A stretch of 64,000 nucleotides of DNA from Tigriopus japonicus (GCA_010645155.1 JAAGOF010000041.1:158425-222424); one strand, 5' to 3'. Numbered from the stretch's first letter, positions 12,701 to 27,700 are shown. The notes: a model not told the origin generated them from the sequence alone. Numbers and translations: made by a program.

Positions 12701-15700
12701 TCGAAGACCATAATTCGATATTTTGGTTCATAGTGGTATGGCGCACCCTGTAAAAAGCTTGTCCCACAGGGCACTCACTCCTTTGCCTACTGGCTTACTC
12801 TATTATGACCTGGTCCGTTCTCGGTTCGTTGGTTTGTTGGTTCATTCGGGCAAAATGGAGGAAATGAACAGACATGAGCATGAGGACACAAGGACGAAAG
12901 AGTGAAAGGGGAGAGACCTTGGTTGGTTGGTCCTCCATGGATTTTCCTTAGTTCGGTCCAATGACGTCAAACATGTTGAATGAGCTAGAAAAGAAATATC
13001 TTCTAAGCGAGTAGAAACGACATGAAATGTGAACAGACGTGCCGTTTTTGTCAGGTGAAGCTGGGAGGGGAAAACCAATTGCCACTAGTTTTCCATCAAG
13101 GGAAAATCCGAAGGACTTGTCCGAAGATGTCCAATCTTGGCACTGCTCAAGTCTATTTTGAGCCTGTTCCATATTGCTTTGATGCCAACTGCCGACCTGC
13201 AAGGCGGAGATGGCGAGACCTTCAGCTTGACGTCACAAATGGCCTGGATTTTGGCACCCAAGTACAAAGACGATGATGATCATTATGAGATGGGCCAGTA
13301 AAAGAAGGCCTAAAGGCAGGAACAACCTCCATTGACCGTGTTGATGATGGGTAAACTACGTACTACTCTCTTTCCAACCCACGCTAGATAACCACATTAG
13401 AACGCTCGCTCAGGTTGATCGAAGCGTCAAGATCCTCCTTAGAGAGTTCTGTTGGAACGTAGTGGGAGTTCCACCGACTTGATGGATGGAACTCAGAGCC
13501 TTCGGCAAAGATTCTTCGAAATGTTGACAGGCAATCCGATGCGATGCCATTCGAGATTGACTTGAGTGGGTACGATCCATCCTCAAGTTTGTACCACAGT
13601 AACAATAGAACGATTCTCAAACGTGACTCTTGAGTGGGTGTTGGTTGATTTGTTAGTATATGATCAAAATCCGAGAAATGAACATACTGACAACCTTGGT
13701 CTTTACAGTCGGGGAAACAGATGCACCATCAATGGGTCGAAGGCAATCTCCCCGTGTCCTCGAAATGTGTGGTGTGTGACAAGAATTGCGGATCCGTGCT
13801 TCGTCTCCAGGATTGGAGATGTCTCTGGTGTCGTGCCACCGTCCACACCACGTGTCGATCCAGTTATATTCAACATTGCTCTTTGGGACCAACTCGACAC
13901 GCAACTGTCCCACCCACCAAACTCATCAAATTTCCGGGTAAGGAAGTGTCAGACTTTCTGGAACAAAGACGATCGGCTAAGTGTTCACTTGAAATGTGGG
14001 AAATTGGAACTCAAACTCGTCTCACGCAAGAGATAATTTCTAATGGATGGGCATTAAATTGTTGACCCTTGACTAACATTGAGTCTAGCATTTGTAACAA
14101 GAACAAGTGGTGATATGTCGAAACTTGTTTTTTATCCAATCACTATCGATTCTAGCACTGCGTGACATATAACTCTAATATTCCTTGCTACTTCCATCAT
14201 TGTATGACACGTCCAATTATCTTTAATGGTTACCTTATCAAAACATCATTAGAGCAATCAAAGCCAGCATTTCGGCCAGCATTTCAGCCAGTTTTCAGCA
14301 AAGTCAGCCAGGCATTGGATGACATGATTAGTTGCTTGACAATCGAATATCCTTTTTTGCTAAAAAAACTTTGTACTTCAAATTTGGTCGTCCGATTAGA
14401 CGTTTTTTCCCATTACTGTTTTTGGCCTGTTTAGTCAAACACTATTCTTACTCCTTCAAATTTAGTGCAAGTGCACTAAACTCAAAGGATCAAAAGAGTT
14501 CATGGTACTATGGTACTATGATCCCCTCCAAAGAAGGTACAATGGTCCCCTCCAAAAAGCTGAAAGCGTTTGATCTCAGGCAGATGAAAAGGAAGTTGTC
14601 TGAGATCTCTTTCACTCACCCTATCAGAAAGTTCAATCACTTCGTTTAATCCATCGAAATCCCCCTCCACTCCATATAAGGAAAAAAATGCTGTACTGCC
14701 TATCCAGTATCCAATTACCAAAAGGACTAATTCAGATCTCTCTGAAAGAGGGTCAAAACGAAATTTAAAACCCAGTCAAAGGATCCGGGAGTGATTCCGG
14801 GAAAAAATAGCTACACGACTCCTACCTATTCCAACAAGGAAAAAAGTCTCAAATTTGCTTTAACCATAAACAATAAAGAATCTTTGTTTCTCCGCCCATT
14901 AGATAACGTAATATTAAATCTACGAACACATTTATATATGATTTCGTGTTTGTTTTTGCTAGATGGAAGTTGGAAGGTACAATTACCATTACCTGGTTCA
15001 CCATTGGTGGTGTTTGTCAATTCCAAATCTGGCGACGGACACGGTGATCGATTCCTTAGACGCTTCAGACAGATCCTCAATCCCAGCCAAGTCTTTGATT
15101 TATCCAATGGGGGACCAACATTTGGGTACGCCCACCTGAGGTCATTGAAGTTATGAGTATGGTGAATAATTCGAAGGCAAATCTCATTTTAGGCTGGAAG
15201 TTTTTAGAGGATTAGCCCCGTTACGCTTATTAATCTGTGGTGGCGATGGATCCATTGGTTGGGTCTTGAAAGAAATTGATAATCTACAAATGAAGGTAAG
15301 TAAGTTCGAAACCTTCAGGTTAGACTAATGGAATAAAAGAACTCCTCGGAGATTCAATTAGTCGTTAGTTCCTTGCCTGATGCGCCAACAAGTGATAGAG
15401 TTTGGTTATTTATTGGGGAATATTCCCAATTGAAGGCAGAATCCCAAATACGATTGCTCTTGGATCGACGAGTGTATACGAGTACAATCATTTGTTGTGG
15501 AAAGAAGTAGAAGTGCTTGATTGCCAGGCTTGGTCTCCACAAATAAATTAGACCGTATTGAGAGGATTACAAAGACTTGCATTAGTATTGGGCTCACTGC
15601 GCAGACAGGTCTCCGTTTTCATTGTCAATATTGAAATAGGCCTCACGTTCCTCGTGCTTGTCCTTTCCTTTGTCATTTTCCTCTTGAAACTCGGGCGAGT

Positions 15701-18700
15701 CTTTCGTACAGGGTAAGGCATCATTCCCAGTTCAAGACTGCATATTTCCAGTTCAGCCAACCTAATAATCAACATAATTTACCACAAAAGAGCACTACCT
15801 CTCACATTGACCCCAAAAAAGAAAACATGGCACTTAAAAACTGTACGAACTCGAGCCACTTTAAAAAAATAGTCTGCACATAAGATTTTTTATCCCATTT
15901 TCTCCACCTTGCACAAGAAGTAATGTGCAAAAGTTTGCGAAAGCATGAAAAAAATGGATGGAAATGTGAAGTAATCAGTGACCTATGGCTCGGAAAAATA
16001 TTTTGTTTTGCTGTGGAGCAGAAATTCCAGACGTTTCACGGAGCAGTGTCAGCTGATGGCTTTCAAGCGTGATGGTCAGCTGACGTTGCTCTTTGAAACG
16101 TCTGGAATTTCCGCTTTACAGCAAAAGAAAATATTTCTCCGAGGCTCACACTCAGTCCCAATTGGAGGAATGCACTACTTTCATTATTATGGCTCAATAG
16201 GAACAATACCTAGAAAAAAAAATCTGTCAAACTAAACCCCATAATCAAACCCAACCCTGTCTTGTGTGCAAGGCTCACATCCAGTGGTTCAATGCATAAC
16301 ATCCTTTAGTAGGTTCTCCTTCGTTTCCTTCTCTGTTTCTGGTAATCATGCGATTGGACACTTGAGAGCTCCTTTTCTTTCTTTATTCACCATTCCACTT
16401 GAGCAAGTGTCTGGTTCCAATGTTGTTTTAAGTGGTTCGCCCTCGAACCTACCTATCCACCTACCCATGGACGGTAATCCCAGGCATTGGGGAATTAATT
16501 AAACAAGGATGTGGTGGAGTGGTCCACTGATTATGCATGCATTGAATCGAGTCTGTTTCAATTTTGGACACTCGTCGTACTCAACCAACCAACCAAAAAC
16601 CAATCAGTCAATAAAGGCTTAATGGATTTCAGGCTGAAAGTGTCTGTGTGAGTGTATTACCTTTGGGGACCGGCAACGACCTCGCTCGAGTTTGTGGCTG
16701 GGGAGCAGCCATTGAGGACGATGTGAATCTGGTCAACCTTCTGGAAAAATACGATGTGGGCTCGCCCAGACTTTTAGATAGGTAACCACTACTTTCTAGT
16801 TGGTCTTTGGATCTTTAATCGGGATACCTGATATATCTGGTTTCACTTTAGATGGAGTATCATGTCGGTGAAATCACGGGCATCCATTTCGGAAGTGGCT
16901 CTCCGAGAGGCTCCTTCTATTAGTGAGCACCAAAACGCTTTAGGGGAACAAGTTGGGGACATGAAAACGCGCTTGAATGATTTCCTTAACTCGAGTGGAT
17001 CTGAGGAAATGGAAGATTATTTGGATGAATTGCAGAGAGAGTGAGTTCAGATATTGAAGAGCGTGTTTTTGTGCTTGACACGGGAGTTGTGCAAAATTTT
17101 GTTTTCAGATTCTTTGTGCTGCAAAAGATCTTGAGTGACGTCACGAATTCGTCTGAGGAGAAAACAGAGCTGTTTGGTGTAGCCAATGAAACGTCAGATC
17201 TCTTGGAAGACATGGCTGCCAGCATGGCTTCGAGAAAAGGCTCCATATCAACCGACAGTATCGAAAAGGTAAGTCATATTCTCCAAAAAGTGACAGGAGG
17301 TTAGATTTTGGCATCAGGGGCCAGTGCCTATATATAATGAACACCCCAATTCCCTCGAAAATTGAGTTTTTTTGTGATCCGACAACTCATACAATTCAGG
17401 TAGACGCGTTTGGATTAGCTCAATGTTTAAAAACAAGCTTCGAGAATTTAATAATGTTTTTTCTTGTTAAAGAATTGGTGTTCAAACTTGAGCTTGTTGA
17501 TAACAAAGCACAATTGAGATGCTCTTAAGACTATATCAGATTTCCATATCACATAATCAGCTCATCATGGGGCGGTAATTTTTTGTTGTAAGTATTGGGT
17601 TCAAACTGATTTCTTTCATCTTTCTTCGTTTTTGCTTCAAATTCAAAAAGCAGGTGAATGTGCTATGCGATTTATAGTTTTGACTAGAGCGGTGTAATAT
17701 AATAAAATAGCGCTCTAGTTTTGAACCTCTTATTGATATCTGACATTAATAATAGAGGAATTGGATACAACACACCGGCCAGTCAGTAATTGCTACCATT
17801 TCAATATCTTAAAATAAAATAAAAAATATATTTTTTTGTTTTGCTTTCATTTTTGAAAGCTATCTGTCATTCAAAAGTTCATTTATACATGTTAAAATAA
17901 AAATTTAGAATAAATTTTGCATTTGAATACTATTTATGCACCTGCAAAGGAAGGGATTAATGGCCAAGATCCGATATCACGCGTTTCATTTTAATGACGC
18001 CCCTGGGCCAACGCAAGTGTCATTACTAGGGACGGGCAAAAAGTGTAAAAATATTTTTGGTAACATAAACACATTTATTTGCCTTTTTGCATTTTTTTTT
18101 ACCAATTCGGCCCAAAATGAACAAATTGTTGAGAGTTTGCCATTTCTTCTTTGAAAATATTTACTTTTGGAAGATTTTTTTTCAAATTTGAAAACTAAAT
18201 CTGATTGAACACTCATCACTAGGGACAGGAACTTTAGACGAATAAACTTATTCGTCTTTTTTCGTCTTTATTCGTCTTTTTTACTCTTATTCGTCGCGAT
18301 AAATTTATTCGTCTAATTTGGATTTTATTCGTCTTTTTTCGTCTAATCCGGCAATTACACTCAACTTTTTTCGTCTAATTAGTCAAAAAATTGATTTTTT
18401 GGTTTTTATTTCTCAAATTTTAAAGCAAATAGACACTTTTTTAAAAAGTTCAACTCCAAAACTTGGGCCAAAGTAATAGTTTGATTTTCAGTTGCGTTAT
18501 TGCACGAGCAAAATATGATCCACACTTGTATTTTAACTTGTAGAGTTTCCTGACAGACGCAGAAAGAAAAGGTCACCACTATTGGAATGAAAGACTATCT
18601 GACTATGTAAACAACTAATGTGTCAGCAAACCTGCTGCTAAATATTACTCTATTGAAAATGTTGAAATAAGGACGGTTGACCATTGACCATTTCTTGATC

Positions 18701-21700
18701 ATTTGGCACTTTTCCGTTAGTTAATTTTATAGATTTTGCCGTTTTGCACAAGGGGGTAGCTGTTCCCCTCAATAGAGGATTTTAAACCAAGCTTGAAAAA
18801 TTTGCCAATAGACGGCGTGAAAGAGTGGCCAAGTACTAAGCACTAAGCTCACAAGTCTTTTCTAGAGTCTCTAGTCTTTTCTCTTTACTGGCCCAACCTT
18901 CCCATCTATTGGTGAATTTTTCAAGCTTGGTTTAATGTCCTCTATTGGGCCACACATTAGGTCTACTTCATGGGCAGCAGTTTTAATCCTCTTTTTATCC
19001 TCGTGACCGGCAATTCATTAGTCTTTTTTGTCGTGTAAGTTAGTTTTTTTCGTCTTTTTTCGTCTAATGTAGCCTTTTATTCGTCTTTTTTCGTCTAATC
19101 GGGCAATTTTATTCGTCTTTATTCGTCTAATCAGGTACTTTTATTCGTCTTTTTTCGTCTATTTTGACAGTTTTATTCGTCTAAACTTCCTGTCCCTACT
19201 CATCACCAAGCTTCATACAATCTGAATTACTCAAACAAGACACAAGAATGTCCTAAATCTCACTGAATATTGGCCTTCTTGTATTTTTAGAGCACAATTA
19301 ATATTACTGAAAACAAAATTATTTTGTCAACAGCAACGCTTTTCCTATTTCAATTATTTTTAGAATAGTATTTTAATAAAAGTCAATACATGTTCCCTAT
19401 TTGTTGAGTACTTTTATATTCAGCTTTGATTCCATCCCAACACGATCAGAAATTCCTTCTTTGCAGTTTGTTTACCTTTCTTATTAAGCATAATCAAAAC
19501 AAAAAAGCCCATTTTGAACAACAAAAGTTAAACATATTTTGAAAATCTATAAGGCTCCCAGCAAAGGCTAGCATAATATTGATTAGTACTACTTCAATAT
19601 CTAAATTTTGCTCTTCAAGATTGAAAAATGACAAGCAGCCGACAAGAGAGTATCTGAAGCTTTTTGTTTTAGAAAGTTCAGTTTTTTCTGCGATTTTTTG
19701 AAATTTTATTTGCGCCTTTCTTGTTTTTATTTGCGCTTTTGACCTTTTTCTGCATTTTATTTTACGATATTGGGCTGATTTTTTTGCAACTTTTGGTAAC
19801 CAAAAGGTTCTTTTGATTTGCACTTTTTGCCCGTCCCTGTCATTACATATTTCTGTGCCTTTATTTCTCAACAAGGTTCAACCACAGAGTTCCCACAAAG
19901 GATACACTGGGGCAGACAGGCTTAACATTTTGTTGTACAATTGTCAGGCCCCAGCTGTTCTTTGGCTGTGACGTTTTCAAAGCAGTTGTGCCCAAACAAG
20001 TTCGGATGTAGGGTTGAAGTCATTTGTTCAGCCTTCAAATGCCCCAATCGGTCAGGGCCTGTCAAAAATAACCCGTTAGACCGACAGATTTCATGGCAAA
20101 AACACCCAGATCCAATCAAGGATCATAACAGACAAGCTCAACGGATCCAAGCTTTTGTTTGTTTGGGCACAACTTAGGTTATAATTTTCGGAAAAATCAA
20201 GTTTTTACGTGCAACCTGTGCTCTTCAACAGCTGTAACTCGTCCAACAAAAATTCAGTATATCCGCATAGTGGGTTCAACAAACCACCACACTGAACACT
20301 TGGTTCTCTTTTCATTTGGCTACCCTACTGTCCCCTTCACTTTGGCTCAGCTGACCGAAACAGATATGAGGATAAAAGGGCTAGATTCCACTAGATTTGG
20401 AATTGTGCACAATATCTGTAAAATGAAGCTCCGTCCGCCAGATTCTGGCATTTACCCACTACATTTGTGAGGGCATATGGTATTTTGTTGACCAACTTAT
20501 CCTTTTTGGGACTTCCGTTTCAAAATGTCAACCCTGAAAATTAGTTCAACCATGGACATTTGTACTATCTGACCTTCGTACTTAGCTTGCTCAATACGAG
20601 TTTTTGGAGGTGTGTTCACTTCAAGTTTATCCATCATCAGATGTGTGTTGGCTACTCAGTGCCTTAGTATAAAAACCTACCACTTCCACATTGGATCATT
20701 GACCGCCAATGACATGGGGGCTTCAAACATACAAGTACTGTGCGTTTGAGATGCACGTCTAGCAATATTATTGAGTCGTAGGGCAGTAAAGTGATTTGTA
20801 GGGCAATAAAGTAAGTTTTAGGGCAATAACATTTCGACTTGACCTCCCTGGGTTTTAAGGAAGTCACATAAAAAAGCGAAGGAATGCCAATAATGTATAT
20901 CCTTACGTGAAAAATCAATTGTTTCCAAGAACCAAGAATCTCTAAATCCACGCTAAAATATGAATCACTTGGGTTTGCCAAGATGGGACTGGACAATTCA
21001 ACACAGCCAACGGCCATGTTTTACCGCTAGTGGGATGATTTAAAACGCTCACTTGATAAATCTTTGTGCATGTTTAGTTCAAGGTTTGACAAGATCTTGG
21101 TTGACCAAAAACATAAATGTTTGATCATCATTTATGATACAATGACTTTCATCTCCTTTTTTGGCGTTGAAATGTCCACAAATACTCTCAATAGAAACAT
21201 CTCTAGTCTCTCATACCAGTCAAAGTTCAATTCAGATCTATCAGAAGGCGTACTTGGCAACTACAACTTCGGCACTCTTGCATATAAAAGTTTTGTCGCT
21301 CTCAGCTTCTTAACTTTGGTATATGAGAAGAAGCAGTCGAGGCATCGTTTCATGTTGAGTTGGAAATAGAAGAAAGATCTTTCATTCTTCACTCGGGTCG
21401 TCTATTTCAATTCCTTTGATGAAAATTCCCCCCCCCCCCTTTTAGGGACAAAGATTGAGTTCAAAGAGGCTTTTGACGTCAGAGCTAGAACATTTTCCTC
21501 GCTTTCCGAGTCCCCTTGTGACCATTTTGGATGGTTATTTCAGGCCTCAACACGGAATCTCCTGTCAATTTTCACATTGACTGCCGTGTCTACAGACCCC
21601 AAATTGCAACCATGTCCAAGACCAATCCAGTTAGATTTGTTCTTCCTTCTTCCCTCTGACGTGCAACCATGTTTTTTGCCATTCCTACATTTTCGTGCCG

Positions 21701-24700
21701 TCAATCAGTGTTTCCTCCTCTTCTGTTCTCTGATAATTGGATCAATCTTGTTTCACTTTCTAGGATGAGGATTCCAATGTGAGTTACTCCAGGAACCCTG
21801 AATCCATGACGTCTGGATCTTTGGTCAAATTGGATAGTGAGTTCGCATCGTCTACTGGAGATTTGTATACTGGTCCGACCACTTCAATCACCCCTTCGAC
21901 ATTCTCCATGAAAGTTCCCCGAAGACTGACCAAACAAATTGCTCTGGACGTGAATAAGAGCTTAAAGGTAGGTGTCCATCTCGTTTGGAGATGGACGGGT
22001 CTTTCCCTGGTTCCACCTTTTCAAGTTCAAAGAAGACATATTAGGTTGTCGGTAGTTTGTTGACTGTGACAGGTGAACGTTTTCCAGGAACGTTTGAATC
22101 TCAAGAATATCATTAATTTTGGAAGAGACTTTCATATGAGGGTAAACATGCCACGAGATACTAGTAAGCTAAAATTATTTCCGGGAGACCGTTTTAGGAC
22201 TAACAAGGTTTCTAGCTTGAAAAACATATTAAGGCTTTGATTTCATTTATTAAAAAGTATAAGCCATAAACTAGGTTACAATAGTTCCATATCGAAAAAA
22301 CATGTTACTCTCACTTCAATGTGTTTATCATAGTTATTTGCTAATGTTGAAAAGAACGTTTTAAGGATGTTTCGACCCAAACTAAATTGACTTGGGAAAC
22401 AAATTTTTCTAAATCAGATATGACGTTCCCAATTTGCTACAATTTCTTTTCAAAAAACGTGCTTACGTTGGGCACTCACTTCCCTCTTTTTTTATTTTTG
22501 ATTTGATACATTTTTGGAATTCTTTATACCACAAAAATGTGCCATTAAGTAATGCTTCTATGTTACTTAGACTGCAAATTATCTACCTCATTTCTTCACA
22601 GTTTCATTTTCTGACCCAGATTAATGATTTGCAACCTGCAAGTTTTTGTATTAATTACCACAACCAAAAACTTAAGATCTCAAAATAGGATTGTTGAGAA
22701 AAGTTAGAATTGCATCAATTGTTCAGAGAAATTTTGGTCCATGGACAGATTCAATTGAAATTGTTCAAAAATTAACCGTTCACAGTTATAAAACAATGCA
22801 AAATGATTTAAAAGTTTTTTGAGTAGTGAGCACACAAATATTTGTATGTGTCCTATTTGTAAGTAAAAATGGCATGCCATCTTTGCCAACTGGCTAATAA
22901 AATTAATTCTTGGATTGAACTTCTAAAAAGGGTTTGCCTTCTAAATTGAAGCTCGACTTTGGTATCCTTTAGAATCAAAAATGAGCAATGCTACAGAAAT
23001 GAAATATCATGTAACTTCCGTAAGCAAGCACAAGTTTAATTTTTTGAACTGGCAATTTCTGGCCCTTACAACGAACGACCTTTGATCTTCCAACTGCGGC
23101 ACCAGTACAGGAACGAACTTCTTCAGAAATTAGTTTACATTTGAACTCCGGAAGCGTTTATTAAATTCAAGTATCCAAAATAGCGTTTTTCTCATTAAAC
23201 ATCGTCATGATTTGAACAGTTCTGTAAAAAAAATATGGTTCAAAAATTGTGATGATAACATTTTACACTCCTTTCTTTACTTCCACTCGATACGATCATG
23301 CGAAAAATGTAATCCGTATGATGCTGCAACTATATTTATTACGTTTTTTGGACCCTAGTTTTGCAATTTGACGTAAAATATGCTCTATTGCGAAGAAGAG
23401 TCAAGGACAAAATGAGAAAATCTTTGTTGACAATTCATGTTCGAGAAACGGAAACGTTTCAACAGGAAGTTCCTATTCTTAGATATTGAAAGTTTGCGCA
23501 GTTGGTAGCCAATTCTCAGGAAATTGGACACCAGGTTTTTGTTCCCGTTAGAATCCATAATTTCAACAGAAATATCGATATGCAAATTAAACTGAGGCTT
23601 AATTAACACTGATTTAACATTTTGCTTCTTTGTGTTTGTCAAAAATGACCTTTTCAGGTTAGCATATCAGTATAAAATATGAGACAGCTAAGTGTTAAGT
23701 CCTCATCAATATGGCCATGACTCAAAATCGTTGATAAATTGATCATTGTATGGTAAAATCAAGTGTCACTCTTGAGAAAATATTTTTTACGTTCTCGATG
23801 GATCGTCCACCTATCCTCAATCGACAATTTTCAATTTGCTTTTGAAGTGCCACTAAGTGCTACTAAGAATTACTTATCTAAAAGCACTTATATGTAATTT
23901 ACATGAAATAATTCAATTTAAAAAAATCTGTAATATTTTCTTCTTTTTCCAGTCTCTACTTTTTGATCTGAAAACGAAATTGGAAAGGCTTGAGCAACTT
24001 TTATTAGCCGCCGACACTGAAGAGGAAGGGAACGATGAGGATCAAAAGCATGTGGAAAAGGACCCCATCATACTTGTCACAGCGCCCTCTACCGAAAGTG
24101 AAGAGGACGACTACAGAAAACATGCCGTTTTTCCAGGATCTGGGGGCAAGCTCTTCCAAGTATGATACAATTATAAACCTATTTTCCGTTTGAGTTCTTC
24201 TTTTGATTTCTTTTTTTGACATTTCAGACTAACAATCTTCCAAGTCCAATGAAAAATGTTTTCTCCAACTTTGCCAATACGGGAGAGGACGGAGCTTCTA
24301 GGTCTGAAAGCCAAGAAGAGTCTGGCTTTGATCCCTCATTGACAACAAGTTTTCCATTTCCTCCCATCAAAATACCTGTCTGTGTTGCTTCAGTGAACTT
24401 GGATGGTAATTGAATTGCACTCTCAAATCTTTTTCCCCTCTGACAGCATATCAAGTCAGCATGGATCTATTTCCATTGCATTTTTTAGATGTGCCTGGAC
24501 AAGAGCCTCCAATGTTGCAATTGGAACCTACCCCTAGTATTAAAAGCAAAAGAAAGCAAAGCAATCAATCCGAACTGGACAAAGAGGACAATCTGTCTGG
24601 AAAGTTGTCCATTTCCTCCGTAACATTAGATTCAATTTCTTCCAGCTCATCTTCAGTAAGAAAAAAACCATATTGCTTGTCCAACAGATTTTTAGGTATC

Positions 24701-27700
24701 TAACAAACTATTTACATCTTACAGTCCTCAGACGAGGAGGATGAGTCAACAACAAGACAGTCAATAAAACGTCGGCCTGGGAGTCTTGTTCCTTGTTCAC
24801 AGACTAATAGCAATAAACCAGTTGAAGCTCAACCTGTTCTCACAGTTGAGGAACAGCCTCAGGGAAGCGCTGATCTACTATCAATATCACCACTACCCAG
24901 TCCTGGATCACGACATGGAAGTATCTTTGTAGCCGCTGCAGATCTTGGAGCGCCCTCAGAATTCTCTGATGGGCTTCTGGTTTTGCGAAGAGCCACCTCT
25001 CAAAACATGGCTGATGAAGATGATTCTGTGCGTTAGAAACACATTTTCAATTGTATCTTTTACGAACAAATGAGGAAGATTTTTTTTCTTTTTCAGTTTG
25101 AAGCCAAGGATCTGGCAACTGCTCAAGCGGAGTCAGCTGCAGCTGCACAAGCTACCTTGGACACATTATCGCCACCGTCTTCAATGACAGATGGCGCTCC
25201 AATGAGAAGTAGAAGCCGATTATCTAGTCGGCTATCCTCTGTTCCTGAAGACTCCACAGTTGAAAAGGGAATATCGCAAGCTTCAGAATCATCCGCTGGA
25301 GGAGCCACCGTAATCCAAAATGAGGATAGTGTTACTTCGATCGAATGTGAATACGAGTATAAAGAACAAGCAATGGCTCGTAGACCTTCGGGTAAGATTT
25401 GCGAAAGGCTTCAAAATGAGCAAATATATTGGGTAAACTAAAAAAGCATAACTTATTGTAAGAATTGTATCAAATGCCTCGATTTCCTCTCCAGATTTAT
25501 ACAATTTTCGTGCCCATTGTCTCTCATCTCACAAAAAAGCTGTTTCACTCCTACTTCAAGATTTTGTGTTTTAGTAGTTCCTGAAGGTTAGATAAACTTG
25601 TGCAATGAGTTGATAGAGGTATATCGTACCAAAAATTAAAAATCTACGCACACTTTTTACAGGAATAGTCAGTCAAGACAATTCAAGTTTCAAGTAGAAA
25701 TATACGACATTTTTCAACAAATAGTGTTTATTCTCATGGCTGTAACACCCCTTGTATTATCGGAGATTTTGATTGGTACTAGCTTTACAAATTTCCAATT
25801 GCAAACTTCCAGGAAGTCGCAGATTGTCCGTCGGTGCCATGGTGAGCTTGTCAACTTTAAGATCGGAAACCGGATCGAGATTGAGTAACAAGACCATTCC
25901 ACTCATCAACCCATTAGTGAAGAACCCCAACTGGCCTAGTAAGTGGATCCTTCCTAACTTTAGAATATTTGGACGTCATTGTTTTATTGGTCCTTTGGAC
26001 TCGTTCGCAATAACGTGAGATGAAAGAGTGTATTTGGTTGGATGGAAGTGGCACTGACTTGATGGTTGAACATCTACCTCGAACATGATGAAAGGCCTAC
26101 GCAGTAGGCAATATCCCAAGAGGGTCTAGGCTTCTCCTTCACTTACCAACTTTTCCCAATAGAACCTATGACGTCAAATTGTCATAAGAAATGGAGGAAG
26201 AAAGTTCCATGGGCCTCGATGGGGGAAACGCATTTCCAAGATACTTGCCCAACTTTTTATAGAATGACGACGACCTTACGAAAGAGTCTGAAGAGTCTTT
26301 GATAATGCCAACTCTATGACGAAAACTTGAACCGAGTGATTTGCTCGTGCAGACATTGGGATCTCATCTCTTTTCTCGTGCCTTTCAGACTTAGATCACA
26401 GCTCCAGTCGAGGATTAATCTCTATGGTAGTGTTGGCCTCGGCTGATGCTCTTTGTGCACCAGTTACACCCATCATGGATTGGACTCCACCACCGTAAGT
26501 TCATTGACATTAAGGTCAATTAGCCGGTTCTCCTAATCTGGCAATAATTTACACATGCGCTCTAATGTTTCAGAGACAAGATGGAGGAGATCAGTGTGAT
26601 GAACAATTATTTTGGAATCGGTATCGATGCAAAAATTAGTTTAGATTTTCATAACAAACGCGAGGAGTCTTCCAAGTCCAGATCTCGAACCAAGAACCTA
26701 ATGTGGTACGGAGTCTTGGGCAGCCGTGAACTGGTTCAAAAGTAATAACATTTGATTGATTTCTACGTTTTAAGAAAAAGAAAAAAAAAACACTTCTTCT
26801 TCATCATCTTGTAGAACTTACAAGAACTTGGAAAAAAGAGTCATCCTGGAGTGTGATGGTGAGGCTATTCCATTACCATCTTTGCAAGGCATTGTTGTTC
26901 TGAACATCCAGAGTTTCATGGGTGGTACCAATTTTTGGGGAAGTGCCAAGGAAGACAACATCTTTCTTCCCCCGAGCTTTGATGACGGAATTCTTGAGGT
27001 ATGATTATTAATAGTGGAAGGAGGTAAATTGATTAAAAAAAGAATTTATGTTAAAATGATCAATAAGGTTTTTTTACTCGAAAGGGTCAGACTTTTTCTG
27101 ACAAACGTGCTAAAAAATTCCTGTCAGTTAAGATATTTAGAAAGGCATGCAAATCCAATAAAGAACCTTCAAAATTCCAAAAAGGTTTCAACCTTTACAA
27201 AGAAGAAACGTTTTTGGCTCTTTTAAGTCAAAACTTTTATGTTCGTTGATCTATGCCTTAAGGAATATTCAGAAAAGTCTTTTACCACTTTAAACTTCTA
27301 TTCTAGGTTGTGGCCGTTTTTGGTTCCATTCACATGGGTGCCTCCCGAATTATGAATCTCCAACGCCACCGAATCGCTCAATGTCGAAGCGTTGTTATCC
27401 GCATTTTGGGCAACGAAGGTGTACCCGTTCAAGTGGATGGGGAGGCCTGGGTCCATCCTCCGGGTATCATACGCATTCTGCACAAGAACAGGGTCCAGTT
27501 AATCTGCCGAGATCGGGTAAGTGCCCGTTTTATACTTGACAAGATCCAGAGGTTTGACAAATTGGGTCCATTTCAGACCATGGAGCAACAAGTGAGATCG
27601 GGTAGCAATGCCAGAGGCTGGTATCGAGAACATGCTCATCCAGTGCTCCTTCCCCTTGATGAGGAAGAAATGCATCTGCTGCGCTCTCTGGTGGGGGCTG

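Larger units (their letters stand above)
18027..19838. mobile_element. Outer hAT-like non-autonomous transposon (1812 bp, contains a second element)
   Basis: Perfect 18-bp terminal inverted repeats: AGGGACGGGCAAAAAGTG at the left and its complement CACTTTTTGCCCGTCCCT at the right. The element is flanked by an exact 8-bp duplication GTCATTAC (18019-18026 and 19839-19846). TAGGG-type ends and 8-bp duplications are hAT superfamily hallmarks. Without the nested insertion it is about 825 bp. No transposase is recognisable; a 126-codon antisense ORF at 19494-19874 runs across the right end and has no family I know, so mobilisation in trans is inferred. Confidence 0.88.

Noticed and set aside
12948..13276. 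Cys-containing frame ([10 protein letters not shown]) in a DGK intron, considered as a missing C1 exon
   Set aside because: Both C1 fingers are already accounted for with correct phases, and the Cys/His spacing does not fit.
19494..19874. 126-codon antisense frame across the right end of the hAT-like element, considered as a transposase remnant
   Set aside because: Lys-rich, no DDE or hAT dimerisation motif, and it crosses the terminal repeat and target duplication.
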